Positions 15,774-24,749 are shown, numbered from the stretch's first letter. The stretch: DNA of 64,000 bases from QKTW01 sp052161885 (GCA_052161885.1 CP197396.1:2976001-3040000), one strand, 5' to 3'. The notes: generated by a model not told the origin, from the letters alone. Made by a program: numbers and translations.

Positions 15774-16478
15774 ATGGGACAAAAGAAGCTTATCCGTTTT
15801 GCTGAGATCGAGACCTTTCCTAATGTGTTGCAATATCCGCGGGACATGCAGGGACAGTGGCATGTATATTTCAAGAACACTAACCCGGTAACGCTGGAAC
15901 TTGCCTGCGGAAAAGGTGAATATGCAGTAGGCCTGGGCAGAATGCATCCCGGACGCAATTTTATAGGCATTGATGTAAAAGGCAACCGTATATGGCGGGG
16001 CGCTAAAACAGCGCTGGAAGAAGGACTTGGCAATGTAGCTTTTGTACGCTCCCTGATAGATAAGGTAACTGATTATTTTGCACCGGATGAAGTTTCGGAA
16101 ATATGGATCACCTTCCCCGATCCCCAGCTGAGGCTATCCCGGATGAAAAAACGATTGACGCATCCACGTTTTCTACGCCTCTACCAGCGTTTTTTAAAGA
16201 AAGGCGGCGTTGTACACCTGAAAACAGACAGCCCGGAATTATATCGTTTTACAAAAACGGTAATAGAACTGTATGGCCTGGAATTGCTGCAGGACGATGA
16301 TCATGTATTCTCAAAGGCAGAAGTACACCCGGAGCTGCGTATCAAAACTCATTATGAAGGCTTGGACATTGCACAGAGCAGTCGTATACACTACCTGCAG
16401 TTCCGTATTGACGGGGCATTGCCGGTAGAGAAAGATGAAATCCTTAAAGAAAAGATACATGAGCAGGAAGCTCATTGA
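15774..16478 (+). CDS. trmB: tRNA (guanine-N7-)-methyltransferase
   Basis: TrmB methylates N7 of G46 in the variable loop of tRNAs using S-adenosylmethionine. The SAM-binding motif LELACGKGEYAVGLG follows an N-terminal strand segment. FIGIDVKGNRIWRGAK is the second SAM motif, and ITFPDPQ is the family signature around the catalytic Asp, followed by RLTHPRFLRLYQRFLKKGG. Length is 234 aa, normal. The next gene starts inside its 3' end, and a third follows with another overlap, making a compact three-gene operon. Confidence 0.94.
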   Translation: MGQKKLIRFAEIETFPNVLQYPRDMQGQWHVYFKNTNPVTLELACGKGEYAVGLGRMHPGRNFIGIDVKGNRIWRGAKTALEEGLGNVAFVRSLIDKVTDYFAPDEVSEIWITFPDPQLRLSRMKKRLTHPRFLRLYQRFLKKGGVVHLKTDSPELYRFTKTVIELYGLELLQDDDHVFSKAEVHPELRIKTHYEGLDIAQSSRIHYLQFRIDGALPVEKDEILKEKIHEQEAH

Positions 16479-16662
16479 AAATATTGATTTTTATTACGAA
16501 AACGGCCTGATGGTGCTCACCGAAAAGTACCACCTGGACCGTGGGTATTGCTGTGGCAATGGCTGCAGACATTGTCCATACGAATATGAAAAAGTGCCGG
16601 AACCGAGACGCACAGAATTATTAGCTTTGCGTAAAGCCCGTAATGAAAACAAAACCCGATAA
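16459..16662 (+). CDS. DUF5522 family zinc-ribbon-like small protein
   Basis: This 67-residue protein matches DUF5522, a small family of Bacteroidota and others of unknown function. The core is ENIDFYYENGLMVLTEKYHLDRGYCCGNGCRHCPYEYE; the Cys cluster CCGNGCRHCPY probably binds a metal. I chose ATG 16459 because the family begins a few residues before the FYYENG motif. The frame opens at 16435, deeper inside trmB. It overlaps trmB by 20 bases and the next gene by 20 bases, so translation is probably coupled. Confidence 0.8.
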   Translation: MSRKLIENIDFYYENGLMVLTEKYHLDRGYCCGNGCRHCPYEYEKVPEPRRTELLALRKARNENKTR

Positions 16663-16990
16663 CGACAATATTTACGATACCATCTTCGAAATCGTAAGGC
16701 AAGTACCGAAAGGCCGCGTGACTTCTTATGGTGCAGTGGCAGCCGCAATCGGTATGAAGTCCGGCGCACGGCTGGTAGGTCACGCCCTGCGGGATTCTCC
16801 CAATGCCCGGCCAAAAGTTCCTGCCCACAGAGTTGTAAACAGTAAGGGTCTGCTTAGCGGCATGCATCATTTCAATCCTCCCTCACGCATGCAGGAGCTC
16901 CTGGAAAAAGAAGGAATAAAGGTTTCCGAGAACCAGGTACAGGATTTCAAGAAGATTTTCTGGGATCCTGCAAAAGAAATTACGATATAA
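16643..16990 (+). CDS. Alkyltransferase-like protein (ATL), MGMT family
   Basis: This is a DNA-binding member of the O6-alkylguanine transferase family. It has the C-terminal MGMT fold (VPKGRVTSYGAVAAAIG, then ARLVGHALRDSP with the helix-turn-helix Arg finger) but carries PAHRVV where true transferases have PCHRVV. Ala61, codon 16823-16825, replaces the alkyl-accepting Cys. ATL proteins lacking this Cys bind O6-alkylguanine, flip the base and hand the lesion to nucleotide excision repair; that is established for the family, not shown here. Length is 115 aa, typical of ATLs. It is the third gene of the trmB operon. Confidence 0.88.
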   Translation: MKTKPDNDNIYDTIFEIVRQVPKGRVTSYGAVAAAIGMKSGARLVGHALRDSPNARPKVPAHRVVNSKGLLSGMHHFNPPSRMQELLEKEGIKVSENQVQDFKKIFWDPAKEITI

Positions 16991-17048
16991 ACATAAAAGG
17001 AACGGTTTTTGTTATAACTTAAACATTGTAAATTATTATATTATTTCC

Positions 17049-18737
17049 ATGGTTCCGGTCAAGAGACAGGTTGTTGCTAAGAAGATCGCCTTTTGTTTTA
17101 TATCCGTATTGCTGATTGCATTTTCATCCTGTGAAAATGATAATGGTAAAGACAATACTGAAACATCCCATCACAGTTTATTCTCCTCTGGTTTCTTTAA
17201 CGCAGATGATTTCAAGGATCAGCTGGTAAAAAAACTGCCTGCTGTAGATACAACAGACAGTTTATTTCTGCGGCAGAAAATGATGCCGGTTTCACAAGCC
17301 GTACGGTATGTATACATGAATGCAGATTACCAGCCGCTATGGTTTACAGAACACGGTGTGTCTGACGCAGCAGGCCAGTTGCTGAATGAGCTCGGGGAAA
17401 TGAAATGGGATGGCCTGAAGCCTGAAAAATACCACGTTGCAGAGCTGAAAAAACAGCTTGATGAAATAAACGCAGCAAAAGAAATAACAGCAGACAAAGC
17501 AATTGCTTTTGATACAGCCTGCACCCGCAGCTATCTGCAGGCGTCGCGGGATCTGCTGCTGGGGAGCATTAACCCCAAACGTGCTGATTCTCTCTGGTTT
17601 CATGCCAATGATTCGGTATGGGACGCACCATCCATGCTTATTGCACAACTGGGCAGAGATAAAAAATACCCTTCTGTAAAGGTATTCAGAAGCGAAATTT
17701 CTACTTATGCCCTGATGCAGCAGGCATTGCATCATTACACAGACCTCGCTGCAGACAATGCGCTGTCTGAAATAAAAAATAACCTGGGAGAAAAGCCTGC
17801 CGATAGTGTAGTTGAAGCAATTATCAGCAAGGAAATCCCGGATCTTTTCACAACGGAAAATGATTCAGTGAGCAAGCATATACAATTGCTGCGCGGTTAT
17901 CAATACTACTACGGCCTGCGGCCTTCCGGCAAGCTGGACAGTGCTACCCTGGTTGCACTGAGCCGCAGTTCCGACAGCACAGCTTTAATGCTTGCAGTAA
18001 ACATGGAGCGCCTCAGATGGCTGCCCCGTAAACTGGAAAAGCAATATGTACTGGTAAATGTGCCGATGATGGAGTTTTTCCTCCGCAGAGATGGTGTTGA
18101 CGCGTTTCACATGCGCGTTGTGGTCGGCCGCCCGTCAAGGCAGACACCTACACTCGGTGCCAACATGGTGAATATCGTTTTTAATCCGCCCTGGGGAGTG
18201 CCGCCTACCATTCTTAAAAAAGAGGTATTACCTGGCATCACCAAAAGCGGTGCTGCATACCTGCGTCGCAAGGGGCTTCATGCTTTTGACCATAATGGGA
18301 AAGCTGTAGATGCTGGCAATATCAATGAAAACAACTACAGGAGGTTCAGCTACAGGCAGCCTCCGGGAGACAGAAACTCGCTGGGGGTTGTAAAGTTCAA
18401 CCTGCCTAACCCCTGGGATATTTACCTCCATGATACACCGCACAAAGAAGACTTCCCGATGCGCTACCGTGCCAAAAGCTCCGGATGTATACGCCTGCAG
18501 CAGCCACGCCAGCTTGCAGAGTACATTCTTACGCAGATTGAAGGAAGGGAAAAGTTTGACCAGGCAGCTATAGATACACTGGTGCAGACACACAAGACGC
18601 GCTATGAGATCCTTAAAAACAAGATCCCGGTACACATCCTTTACCTGACGGCTTTTGAAGACAGTACCGGGAAACAATTACGTTTTCTCGACGACGTTTA
18701 TAAAAGAGACGGAAAACTTCTTTCTTTAGTTAAGTAA
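17049..18737 (+). CDS. L,D-transpeptidase, YcbB-like, lipoprotein
   Basis: This predicted peptidoglycan 3-3 crosslinking enzyme has 562 residues. The lipoprotein signal ends FSSC (Cys28). A scaffold domain follows, with LWFTEHGVSDAAGQLLNEL, and a PG-binding-like helix segment (QLLRGYQYYYGLRPSGKLDSAT) near residue 280. The YkuD catalytic domain occupies about 330-520, with His461 in YLHDTPHKEDFP and catalytic Cys480 in AKSSGCIRL. This order matches the YcbB/LdtD class. It acts in the periplasm and is resistant in principle to most beta-lactams except carbapenems (family knowledge). Its stop overlaps by 12 bases the stop of a second, unrelated-type L,D-transpeptidase gene on the other strand. 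Confidence 0.9.
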   Translation: MVPVKRQVVAKKIAFCFISVLLIAFSSCENDNGKDNTETSHHSLFSSGFFNADDFKDQLVKKLPAVDTTDSLFLRQKMMPVSQAVRYVYMNADYQPLWFTEHGVSDAAGQLLNELGEMKWDGLKPEKYHVAELKKQLDEINAAKEITADKAIAFDTACTRSYLQASRDLLLGSINPKRADSLWFHANDSVWDAPSMLIAQLGRDKKYPSVKVFRSEISTYALMQQALHHYTDLAADNALSEIKNNLGEKPADSVVEAIISKEIPDLFTTENDSVSKHIQLLRGYQYYYGLRPSGKLDSATLVALSRSSDSTALMLAVNMERLRWLPRKLEKQYVLVNVPMMEFFLRRDGVDAFHMRVVVGRPSRQTPTLGANMVNIVFNPPWGVPPTILKKEVLPGITKSGAAYLRRKGLHAFDHNGKAVDAGNINENNYRRFSYRQPPGDRNSLGVVKFNLPNPWDIYLHDTPHKEDFPMRYRAKSSGCIRLQQPRQLAEYILTQIEGREKFDQAAIDTLVQTHKTRYEILKNKIPVHILYLTAFEDSTGKQLRFLDDVYKRDGKLLSLVK

Positions 18738-19634
18738 AATAGCACCCGGGTCTACATTATTGACATGTTTTACAGAATCTGTATGCACAGGAGCTGCATT
18801 GGCAGCTACAGGCTGTGGTGAAGGCATTTCTGTAATAACCGGCAACTTCTGTAACGGAGCGGTGTTCTGAGCAAAAGGCATCAGCTCAAAGTTGTTATCT
18901 TCCGGAAGGCGGTCCAGCTTTTTATTAAGCCAATAGGCCGTTTTCAGGTAACTTTTTTGCGGATAATACATAAAGAGGCAGGTGCCATCCTTAATAGCGT
19001 TAATGATTTTAAGCGAAAGACTGGACGGCACAGCAGGACAGCCCCAGCTGCGGCCCAAGTGACTGTTGTCGTTGATAAACTGTTTGCACACATACTCTGC
19101 ACCATGCACCACAATACCACGATCGTATGCTGCAGAGTTAAATCCGCGATCCATACCATACAGTTTTAAAGAAGTACCATGCTCGCCATCATAAGTTTCT
19201 CCGGTCACATAAAATCCTAGGCTCGTCTGATGCGACTCATTCCTGTTGGAAAAAGCAGTGGCAAATTCTTCACCGGAACCTTGTCCGTGCGCTACATAGG
19301 TATGGAAGAGTACATTTTTGGAATCGAGGTCAATCACCCAGATGCGGTATTGATTGGCCGATTTGGTGAGATCGCAGACAGTAAGCGTGTGTTTCTGGTT
19401 ATTGAGCTTACCGGCATTGCTGAGATTTATATACCCACGCATGGCCTTTTCAAAGACATCATGGTCGAGGATACCATTAGCGTCAAACCTGATCTGCTTG
19501 TAGAGGTTATCAATATACGAAGCAACCCGCTGTTCAGACATCACAACAGCCGGTTCACTGGCTATTGCGGAGAAACGCGGAGAAATTGTAAGAAGGCACA
19601 CCAGCAGGCACAAAATTTTTTTATTCATGGTCAC
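18726..19634 (-). CDS. YkuD_2-type murein L,D-transpeptidase catalytic domain protein
   Basis: This 302-residue exported protein belongs to the YkuD_2 (PF13645) branch. An N-terminal signal (ILCLLVCLLTISPRFSAIA) precedes the domain. The catalytic region has His177 in GIVVHGAEYVC and Cys199 in GRSWGCPAVP, spaced as in L,D-transpeptidases. The C-terminal 50 residues are low-complexity, Pro/Ala-rich. It is a periplasmic enzyme acting on peptidoglycan; whether it crosslinks, attaches proteins or trims is not decidable here. The start may be 19634 or the third codon at 19628. The gene faces the YcbB-like gene tail to tail. Confidence 0.87.
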   Translation of the reverse strand: MTMNKKILCLLVCLLTISPRFSAIASEPAVVMSEQRVASYIDNLYKQIRFDANGILDHDVFEKAMRGYINLSNAGKLNNQKHTLTVCDLTKSANQYRIWVIDLDSKNVLFHTYVAHGQGSGEEFATAFSNRNESHQTSLGFYVTGETYDGEHGTSLKLYGMDRGFNSAAYDRGIVVHGAEYVCKQFINDNSHLGRSWGCPAVPSSLSLKIINAIKDGTCLFMYYPQKSYLKTAYWLNKKLDRLPEDNNFELMPFAQNTAPLQKLPVITEMPSPQPVAANAAPVHTDSVKHVNNVDPGAILLN

Positions 19635-19809
19635 AAACCTTGATCAATTTTTTACATTAAAATTAGTGTAGATGTTTTCAGAGCGTCTTTCAAAAATAAT
19701 GAATAAATCAGTCAATCAAAATGGTTGTTAAAACATTTTAACAGCGTGTCACTTGTATGTCATATTAGTCTATTTACCCATGTTAATAACGCATAGATGG
19801 CCTTGATTA

Positions 19810-19838
19810 TTGCTGCACAGGTTTTTTCTGTAGCTTTG
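19810..19838 (+). promoter_or_regulatory. Candidate promoter of the thiolase gene
   Basis: TAGCTTTG at 19831-19838 matches the -7 box, and a TTG at 19810-19812 lies 18 bases upstream as a possible -33 core. The ATG is 29 bases downstream. Confidence 0.5.
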
Positions 19839-19866
19839 GCGGTCTTTTTTAAAAACATTTTAAAAC

Positions 19867-21045
19867 ATGAAAGAAGTATATATCGTCTCTGCAGTACGCA
19901 CGCCCATAGGAAGCTGGGGTGGCTCACTGAAAGATTTTTCTGCAACGCAACTGGGCGCCGTGGCCATTAAAGGTGCATTAAGCAAAATAGGCCTGGATCC
20001 TAAAGAAGTAAATGAAGTGCTGATGGGCTGCGTCATGCAGGCCAACCTCGGCCAGGCACCTGCCCGCCAGGCATCGAAATTTGCCGGCCTTCCGGACAAT
20101 GTAATTGCCACTACTGTAAACAAAGTTTGCGCCAGCGGTATGAAATCTATTATGCAGGGCGCACAGGCTATTATGCTGGGCGATGCCGATGTAGTTGTAG
20201 CCGGTGGTATGGAAAGCATGAGCAATGTACCATTCTATAACGCAAGTCAGCGCTGGGGTAACAAATACGGCAATGTAACGCTGGTAGACGGCCTCGCAAA
20301 AGACGGCCTTACAGATGTATACCACAACTATGCTATGGGCAACGCTGCCGAACTGTGTGCTTCTGAGTGCCACATCAGCCGCGAAGACCAGGATGCATTT
20401 GCCATCCAGAGCTATAAACGCAGCCAGGCGTCTGTAAACGAAGGCCGTTTTGAAAATGAAATCGTACCCGTAGAAATACCGCAGAAAAAAGGTGATCCAG
20501 TCGTTTTTGCAAAGGACGAAGAACCCTTCAACGTAAAATTCGATAAGATACCTGCACTGAAATCTGCTTTTACCAAAGATGGTTCTGTAACTGCTGCCAA
20601 CGCTTCTACTATGAACGACGGCGCCGCTGCTGTAATACTGATGAGCAAAGAAAAAGCAGAAGCACTGGGTATTAAGCCGCTGGCTAAGATCAAAGGCTTT
20701 GCTGATGCTGAACAGGCGCCTGAATGGTTCACCACTACTCCTTCCAAAGCAGTGCCTAAAGCTGTTGAAAAGGCTGGTCTGAAAATGGAAGACATCAACT
20801 ATTTTGAATTGAATGAAGCATTCAGCGTTGTAGGCATTGTAAACTGCCGCAACATGAATCTGGATGAAAATATCGTCAATGTAAACGGCGGTGCTGTAGC
20901 TCTTGGTCACCCGCTGGGTGCAAGTGGTGCACGTATTGTTGTTACACTGCTGAATGTACTGCAACAGAAAGACGCAAAGTACGGTGCTGCCGGTATCTGT
21001 AACGGTGGTGGCGGTGCAAGCGCTATCGTAATAGAAAGAATGTAA
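19867..21045 (+). CDS. Acetyl-CoA C-acetyltransferase (thiolase)
   Basis: This thiolase family enzyme condenses or cleaves acetoacetyl-CoA and related 3-ketoacyl-CoAs. It is 392 residues, a normal length. The nucleophile Cys88 is in VNKVCASGMKS, His348 in GHPLGASGAR and the second Cys378 in GICNGGGGAS, so the active site is complete. The substrate-loop region MAVGGMESMSNVPFY-like segment (GGMESMSNVPFYN) is typical of type II biosynthetic thiolases, but beta-oxidation use cannot be excluded. It is monocistronic, with a promoter and a terminator. Confidence 0.93.
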   Translation: MKEVYIVSAVRTPIGSWGGSLKDFSATQLGAVAIKGALSKIGLDPKEVNEVLMGCVMQANLGQAPARQASKFAGLPDNVIATTVNKVCASGMKSIMQGAQAIMLGDADVVVAGGMESMSNVPFYNASQRWGNKYGNVTLVDGLAKDGLTDVYHNYAMGNAAELCASECHISREDQDAFAIQSYKRSQASVNEGRFENEIVPVEIPQKKGDPVVFAKDEEPFNVKFDKIPALKSAFTKDGSVTAANASTMNDGAAAVILMSKEKAEALGIKPLAKIKGFADAEQAPEWFTTTPSKAVPKAVEKAGLKMEDINYFELNEAFSVVGIVNCRNMNLDENIVNVNGGAVALGHPLGASGARIVVTLLNVLQQKDAKYGAAGICNGGGGASAIVIERM

Positions 21046-21062
21046 TTCCGCATATAAATTTT

Positions 21063-21098
21063 AAAAGCCCTGCAATAGTCTGTTGCAGGGCTTTTTCA
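21063..21098 (+). terminator. Terminator of the thiolase gene
   Basis: The arms AAAGCCCTGCAA (21064-21075) and TTGCAGGGCTTT (21083-21094) form a perfect 12-pair stem followed by TTC. This is one of the strongest hairpins in the window. Confidence 0.9.
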
Positions 21099-21122
21099 TA
21101 GATTGCAGCTAACAAACACAGT

Positions 21123-22097
21123 ATGAAAACACATTTCCGCAGCAGCTACTTTCTGTTCTATTTATTGCTATGCGCCTATCTGGCTTCCGGGCAAAAATCT
21201 ACTGACGGCCCACTGGCAATAACAGCATTGCGCGACACGATCCTGGTAAACCGTGCGTTATTGCTTCCCGGCCCTTTTGACGGGGAAAAAGCTTTGCGGG
21301 CTTTGTTTCCGGGTAAATACTATGATCTCAGTAAAAGATCAGGATATAGCAATAAGCTTATTAACTGGCGTTGCACTGGTTGCACCTCAAAACAGTACGT
21401 CGATGTCAATGACGATGCCGCTCCTCCTTTCCCGTTCAGTGAGGGAGTGGCGACAAGACTCATTAATGTAATGGATCTTAAAGATGCCAATGGTGGTGAA
21501 TATAAAATGATTGCCTTTAACCATTCTGCTTATGATGAAGATGGTATGCAGACAAGCCGTTTTACAGGAGGCCTTTTAGGGCTTGCCAAATTTGCCAAAA
21601 CAGAAAATGGCTGGCTGCTACGGTCTTTTCAGCCTGCGATAGGCGCATATGGTGCATTTTCTTCCTGCCCGTCCCCTAAACCATTACTGATAGGCGAAGA
21701 CCAGTATGCTTTCCTGCTAAAACATAATAACGGCCCCGGCGGCGGCCCGTTCGATGCAAGCTATTTCCTGATTGCCGGTGCTAACGGAACCTACAGCCAG
21801 GTAATGGCCGCGTACAGGATAGAACGTACCAATACAGAAGAAAATGAATCGAACTGGACGGCAGATCTTCCAATAGTCACAGGCGATAAAAAATATTTTA
21901 AAGATCTGCGCATCACCGTTCATGGCGTGTACTACGCAAATAAATACGAGGATGACATTTTAACAGAAATAAAAGATCGTCTGAAAGGTATAAAGTCCTG
22001 CACTTTTTCCTACGAGCTGACCTTTGTCTACAGTGGCGCCAAAGGTTACCAGAGTAAAGGGGCAGATCATATAACATTGACCGATGTAAAAAAATAA
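21123..22097 (+). CDS. Secreted protein of unknown function, 324 aa
   Basis: No family is recognised. The N-terminus is a Sec signal (SYFLFYLLLCAYLASGQ). The mature part contains NWRCTGCTSKQYVDVNDD with a CxxC pair, then YKMIAFNHSAYDEDGMQTSRF and LLIGEDQYAFLLKHNNGPGGG. It has no T9SS tail and no further membrane segment, so it is probably periplasmic or released. The pattern of beta strands and the repeated aromatic residues resemble uncharacterised secreted proteins of Bacteroidota. Terminators on both sides suggest single-gene transcription. Confidence 0.75.
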   Translation: MKTHFRSSYFLFYLLLCAYLASGQKSTDGPLAITALRDTILVNRALLLPGPFDGEKALRALFPGKYYDLSKRSGYSNKLINWRCTGCTSKQYVDVNDDAAPPFPFSEGVATRLINVMDLKDANGGEYKMIAFNHSAYDEDGMQTSRFTGGLLGLAKFAKTENGWLLRSFQPAIGAYGAFSSCPSPKPLLIGEDQYAFLLKHNNGPGGGPFDASYFLIAGANGTYSQVMAAYRIERTNTEENESNWTADLPIVTGDKKYFKDLRITVHGVYYANKYEDDILTEIKDRLKGIKSCTFSYELTFVYSGAKGYQSKGADHITLTDVKK

Positions 22098-22112
22098 CGG
22101 TATGCATTATGC

Positions 22113-22152
22113 AAAAAAATCCCTTCCGGAAAATGCGGAAGGGATTTTTTAA
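22113..22152. terminator. Bidirectional terminator
   Basis: AAAAAATCCCTTCCG (22113-22127) pairs with CGGAAGGGATTTTTT (22136-22150). Both strands carry a T-run, so it can serve the convergent genes at 21123 and 22185. Confidence 0.9.
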
Positions 22153-22184
22153 ATACCGGGATAAATAGAATATTCTTCCCGGGG

Positions 22185-23639
22185 TCAGCGAACCACAACC
22201 AGTGTTTTAGTTGCCCCTTCACCAGTAGTGCCGTTGATTACACGCACGAGGTATAAACCCTCTTCCAGCCCGCTCAGCTGCACAGTGCTACTGCTTACAG
22301 CTATAGTTTCAATCAGTCTGCCCACGTTATCTATTACCTGCAATGTTGCCGGTACGGAAATATCTTTTACCGTGATTACAGTTGTACCTGTTGCGGGGTT
22401 GGGATATACGGAGAAATCTCCTGCCCATGCAGCACTCTTTACCTGTATAATGTCTGAGTAAGAAGCGCTGCCGTCGTTATCAACTGTTTTGAGCCGATAG
22501 TAAACAGATCCTGCAGATGAGTTAAAATCATTGAACGTATAACTGCTTCCGGAAGATTTATTGGTTGCAGGTACAATCCCCGCAGAAATAAATCCATCTC
22601 CTTCGCCACGTTCCACAACAAATTCTTTCATATCCTTCTCACTTGCAGTTTGCCACGAAAGCGCTACCGTATGCTTGTCTTTCCGCTGTGCATAGAAATT
22701 TTTCAGCGTTATACCAAGCACGATACCGGAACAAGGCGTTATTTCTGTAGAAATGAGGTACGACTCGCCAACGGTTGCAACAACCACGTACAATTTCCTG
22801 GTAACAGAATAAGACTGGTTCGGATAATTGAGATTGCCTGAATTAAAAGGCGTAGAAGGTGTAATGGTAATAGCGCTGGTGATGGGTACGGTCCTTATTA
22901 AAGAGTCATTCACAGGATCAAAGATGTTATTGCCGTTATCAAGATACACATCATAATACACTTGCCGGGATGGTGACGGAGTGGAAATGGTAAAACGATA
23001 CTGACCGGGAACACTGTTGGCACAGAAACCACTTACCAGCGGGTCTGTAAGCCCTACAGAAAAACCCTGCATAGCACACTGTACAGCGGCATTAGAGCTG
23101 TTTGAATTGCTGGACCATGCATCCCCCTTGAAGACAATAGAATTATTACATGCACCAGGCACGGTGGCTATAACGTGTGATATAATAAAACGGTTGGCAC
23201 CCGCAGTAGATGAAGCCGTCTTAACAATCGTCATTGAGGGATTATTGGAGGGACTCTGGATAGGAGTTGTAGGGTCCGGACCGTAAGATGTCAGGAATAC
23301 GGGAGTAGCTCCAAAGTTATTAATGGCGATATCAATAATACTGTTTGAGAGGTCTTTCTTTCCATTATGATCTGGTACAGAATACGTAGGCTGGCATTGA
23401 TTGCAGCTGTAATCATGGCTGGGATATGCCGTGTCGCGCCACAGATGCAGATAAATGATCTTATTGCCCGAATTGGTAATGATGTCAAAAGAAAGATTAA
23501 AGTCTACAACACAGTTGGCGCCGGAAACAGTGGTCGTATTTATGTCAACTGTAGGACTTATAAATGTACATTGCGCTGTTGCTTTGGGGCAAAAAGCTAT
23601 AACAGCATAAAAAAACATCGCAAAGGCTAGCTTTTTCAT
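22185..23639 (-). CDS. T9SS type A sorting domain protein, 484 aa
   Basis: This is a secreted protein with an N-terminal signal (LAFAMFFYAVIAFCPKATAQ), a long beta-rich body with several Cys residues (CSNCQP-like, GACNNSIVF, GFCANSVPGQYRFTI), and a fibronectin-like segment (VALSWQTASEKDMKEFVVERG, with FNDFNSSAGSVYYRLKTVDNDG) common before T9SS tails. The C-terminal sorting domain is VYPNPATGTTVITV, LQVIDNVGRLI, LEEGLYLVRVING and final VVVR. It is exported to the surface. I see no enzymatic motif; an adhesive or structural role is likely. Confidence 0.85.
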   Translation of the reverse strand: MKKLAFAMFFYAVIAFCPKATAQCTFISPTVDINTTTVSGANCVVDFNLSFDIITNSGNKIIYLHLWRDTAYPSHDYSCNQCQPTYSVPDHNGKKDLSNSIIDIAINNFGATPVFLTSYGPDPTTPIQSPSNNPSMTIVKTASSTAGANRFIISHVIATVPGACNNSIVFKGDAWSSNSNSSNAAVQCAMQGFSVGLTDPLVSGFCANSVPGQYRFTISTPSPSRQVYYDVYLDNGNNIFDPVNDSLIRTVPITSAITITPSTPFNSGNLNYPNQSYSVTRKLYVVVATVGESYLISTEITPCSGIVLGITLKNFYAQRKDKHTVALSWQTASEKDMKEFVVERGEGDGFISAGIVPATNKSSGSSYTFNDFNSSAGSVYYRLKTVDNDGSASYSDIIQVKSAAWAGDFSVYPNPATGTTVITVKDISVPATLQVIDNVGRLIETIAVSSSTVQLSGLEEGLYLVRVINGTTGEGATKTLVVVR

Positions 23640-24408
23640 GATCGAACGATTAAAGCCGGGAATTAAAGCCCGGAATTAAATACAATAATTTCAGAGAAGT
23701 GTGGGAGGGGCGTTATGTGTTATTGCTGGAGTAGGTCTGTCGTTGCAGTAATTGTCCGGGGACAGATGTTTCTGTTTCGTTTCTGTTTTAAAGCCGGATT
23801 TTTTTGCGGCGAAAAGTGAAGGAAAATGGGAAACTGGAAGTTAGAATGTGTAGTTAATCGGGGTGCTTTCGTGAGTCAAATTGTTATAAATGGTTCTGGG
23901 GTAATAAAAAGGTTAATACCTATATATACTGTGCTTTCTTTTTCTTACTCAAATGTATACAAAATAAATAATATTATAAAGTATATAGAAATTATTTATT
24001 ACAAATAGTAAATAAGAAGGATTACTCTATAATTGACGTTCGGGACATTTCCTATCGGGTATAGCGTCTAAAATCAAATATCGTACATCCGGTTTCCTAT
24101 AATATTTTTTTATAGCGTTTTTCCATCCGGTTTCCGGAAGCTCAATTAAAAACAGATCATTTTTTCATAGCAGGTTTTCATTTTTTTCCTTCGTCCGGAA
24201 ATGCAGCTGCGTATGCTTCCCAGGGCATTTTAAATCCGCAGATTTTCAGGGATATTTTCCGAAATAAAATGACCCAAAAAATCCATAGAGCCGCTTTATA
24301 GCAAAGCCAGTAAAGGATTTTTCATCCGTTGCAATTTTTTGCAGAATCAAAATTCGTCATACCTTTACGTCATCATACTGCAAATGCAGTTTGAGAAATC
24401 AATCAAAG
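23640..24408 (+). other. AT-rich intergenic region, no confident gene
   Basis: This 770-base stretch is clearly richer in A and T than its surroundings. An open frame at 23826-24008 (60 codons, Ile/Tyr/Lys-rich) looks like chance. The region contains two copies of CATCCGGTTTCC and two TATAGCG elements. A short direct repeat CGTCAT occurs at 24355 and 24368, next to TACCTTTA, a weak -7 box for the small secreted protein that follows. Confidence 0.6.
24086..24135 (+). repeat. Direct repeat of a 12-mer around a hairpin
   Basis: CATCCGGTTTCC occurs at 24086-24097 and again at 24124-24135, 38 bases apart. The sequence between them contains CTATAA...TTATAG, which can pair. Confidence 0.6.
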
Positions 24409-24606
24409 ATGAAACGTTTATTTGCGTTTGTTTTTTGCTCTATCTCATTCTTCTCTGTTCACAGCTCCTCTGCACAAGACAACCTGAAACAAGAAATAGG
24501 TAACAAAAATATTATTGTGGATCTGCCGATCTGCCATAATACAGTTGCTCCGGTTACAGGCGGCGAAATTATTCGTGCAGCGATGTCTCACAGCACTCCA
24601 AACTAA
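24409..24606 (+). CDS. Small secreted protein, 65 aa
   Basis: This is a short product with a good Sec signal peptide (MKRLFAFVFCSISFFSVHSSSAQ, cleavage after SAQ), giving a mature peptide of about 42 residues with one Cys and a hydroxyl-rich end. I chose the ATG at 24409 because the hydrophobic stretch starts there; a TTG-like extension from 24391 is unlikely. No family is recognised. It lies 143 bases upstream of the coiled-coil/ABC operon in the same orientation and could be its first gene or an independent secreted peptide. Confidence 0.55.
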   Translation: MKRLFAFVFCSISFFSVHSSSAQDNLKQEIGNKNIIVDLPICHNTVAPVTGGEIIRAAMSHSTPN

Positions 24607-24749
24607 ACACACAGGTTTTACAGGCATTCCTTATTCAGCGGCATTACTGCTCAATAACGTTATGCCAATGATTTGCCTGGAGTAAAAAATACTCCTCCGG
24701 GCATTGCTATACCTCTGTGTTTCTTCCCAAGGCACTAATCAATACGCAT

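Noticed and set aside
23826..24008. 60-codon frame in the AT-rich gap
   Set aside because: Its composition (Ile, Tyr, Asn, Lys) follows the base composition of the gap; no signal or family.
24680..24700. GGAGTA-N5-TACTCC hairpin before the coiled-coil gene
   Set aside because: The six-pair stem has no T-run after it, so I do not call it a terminator. It could be a binding site but there is no support.
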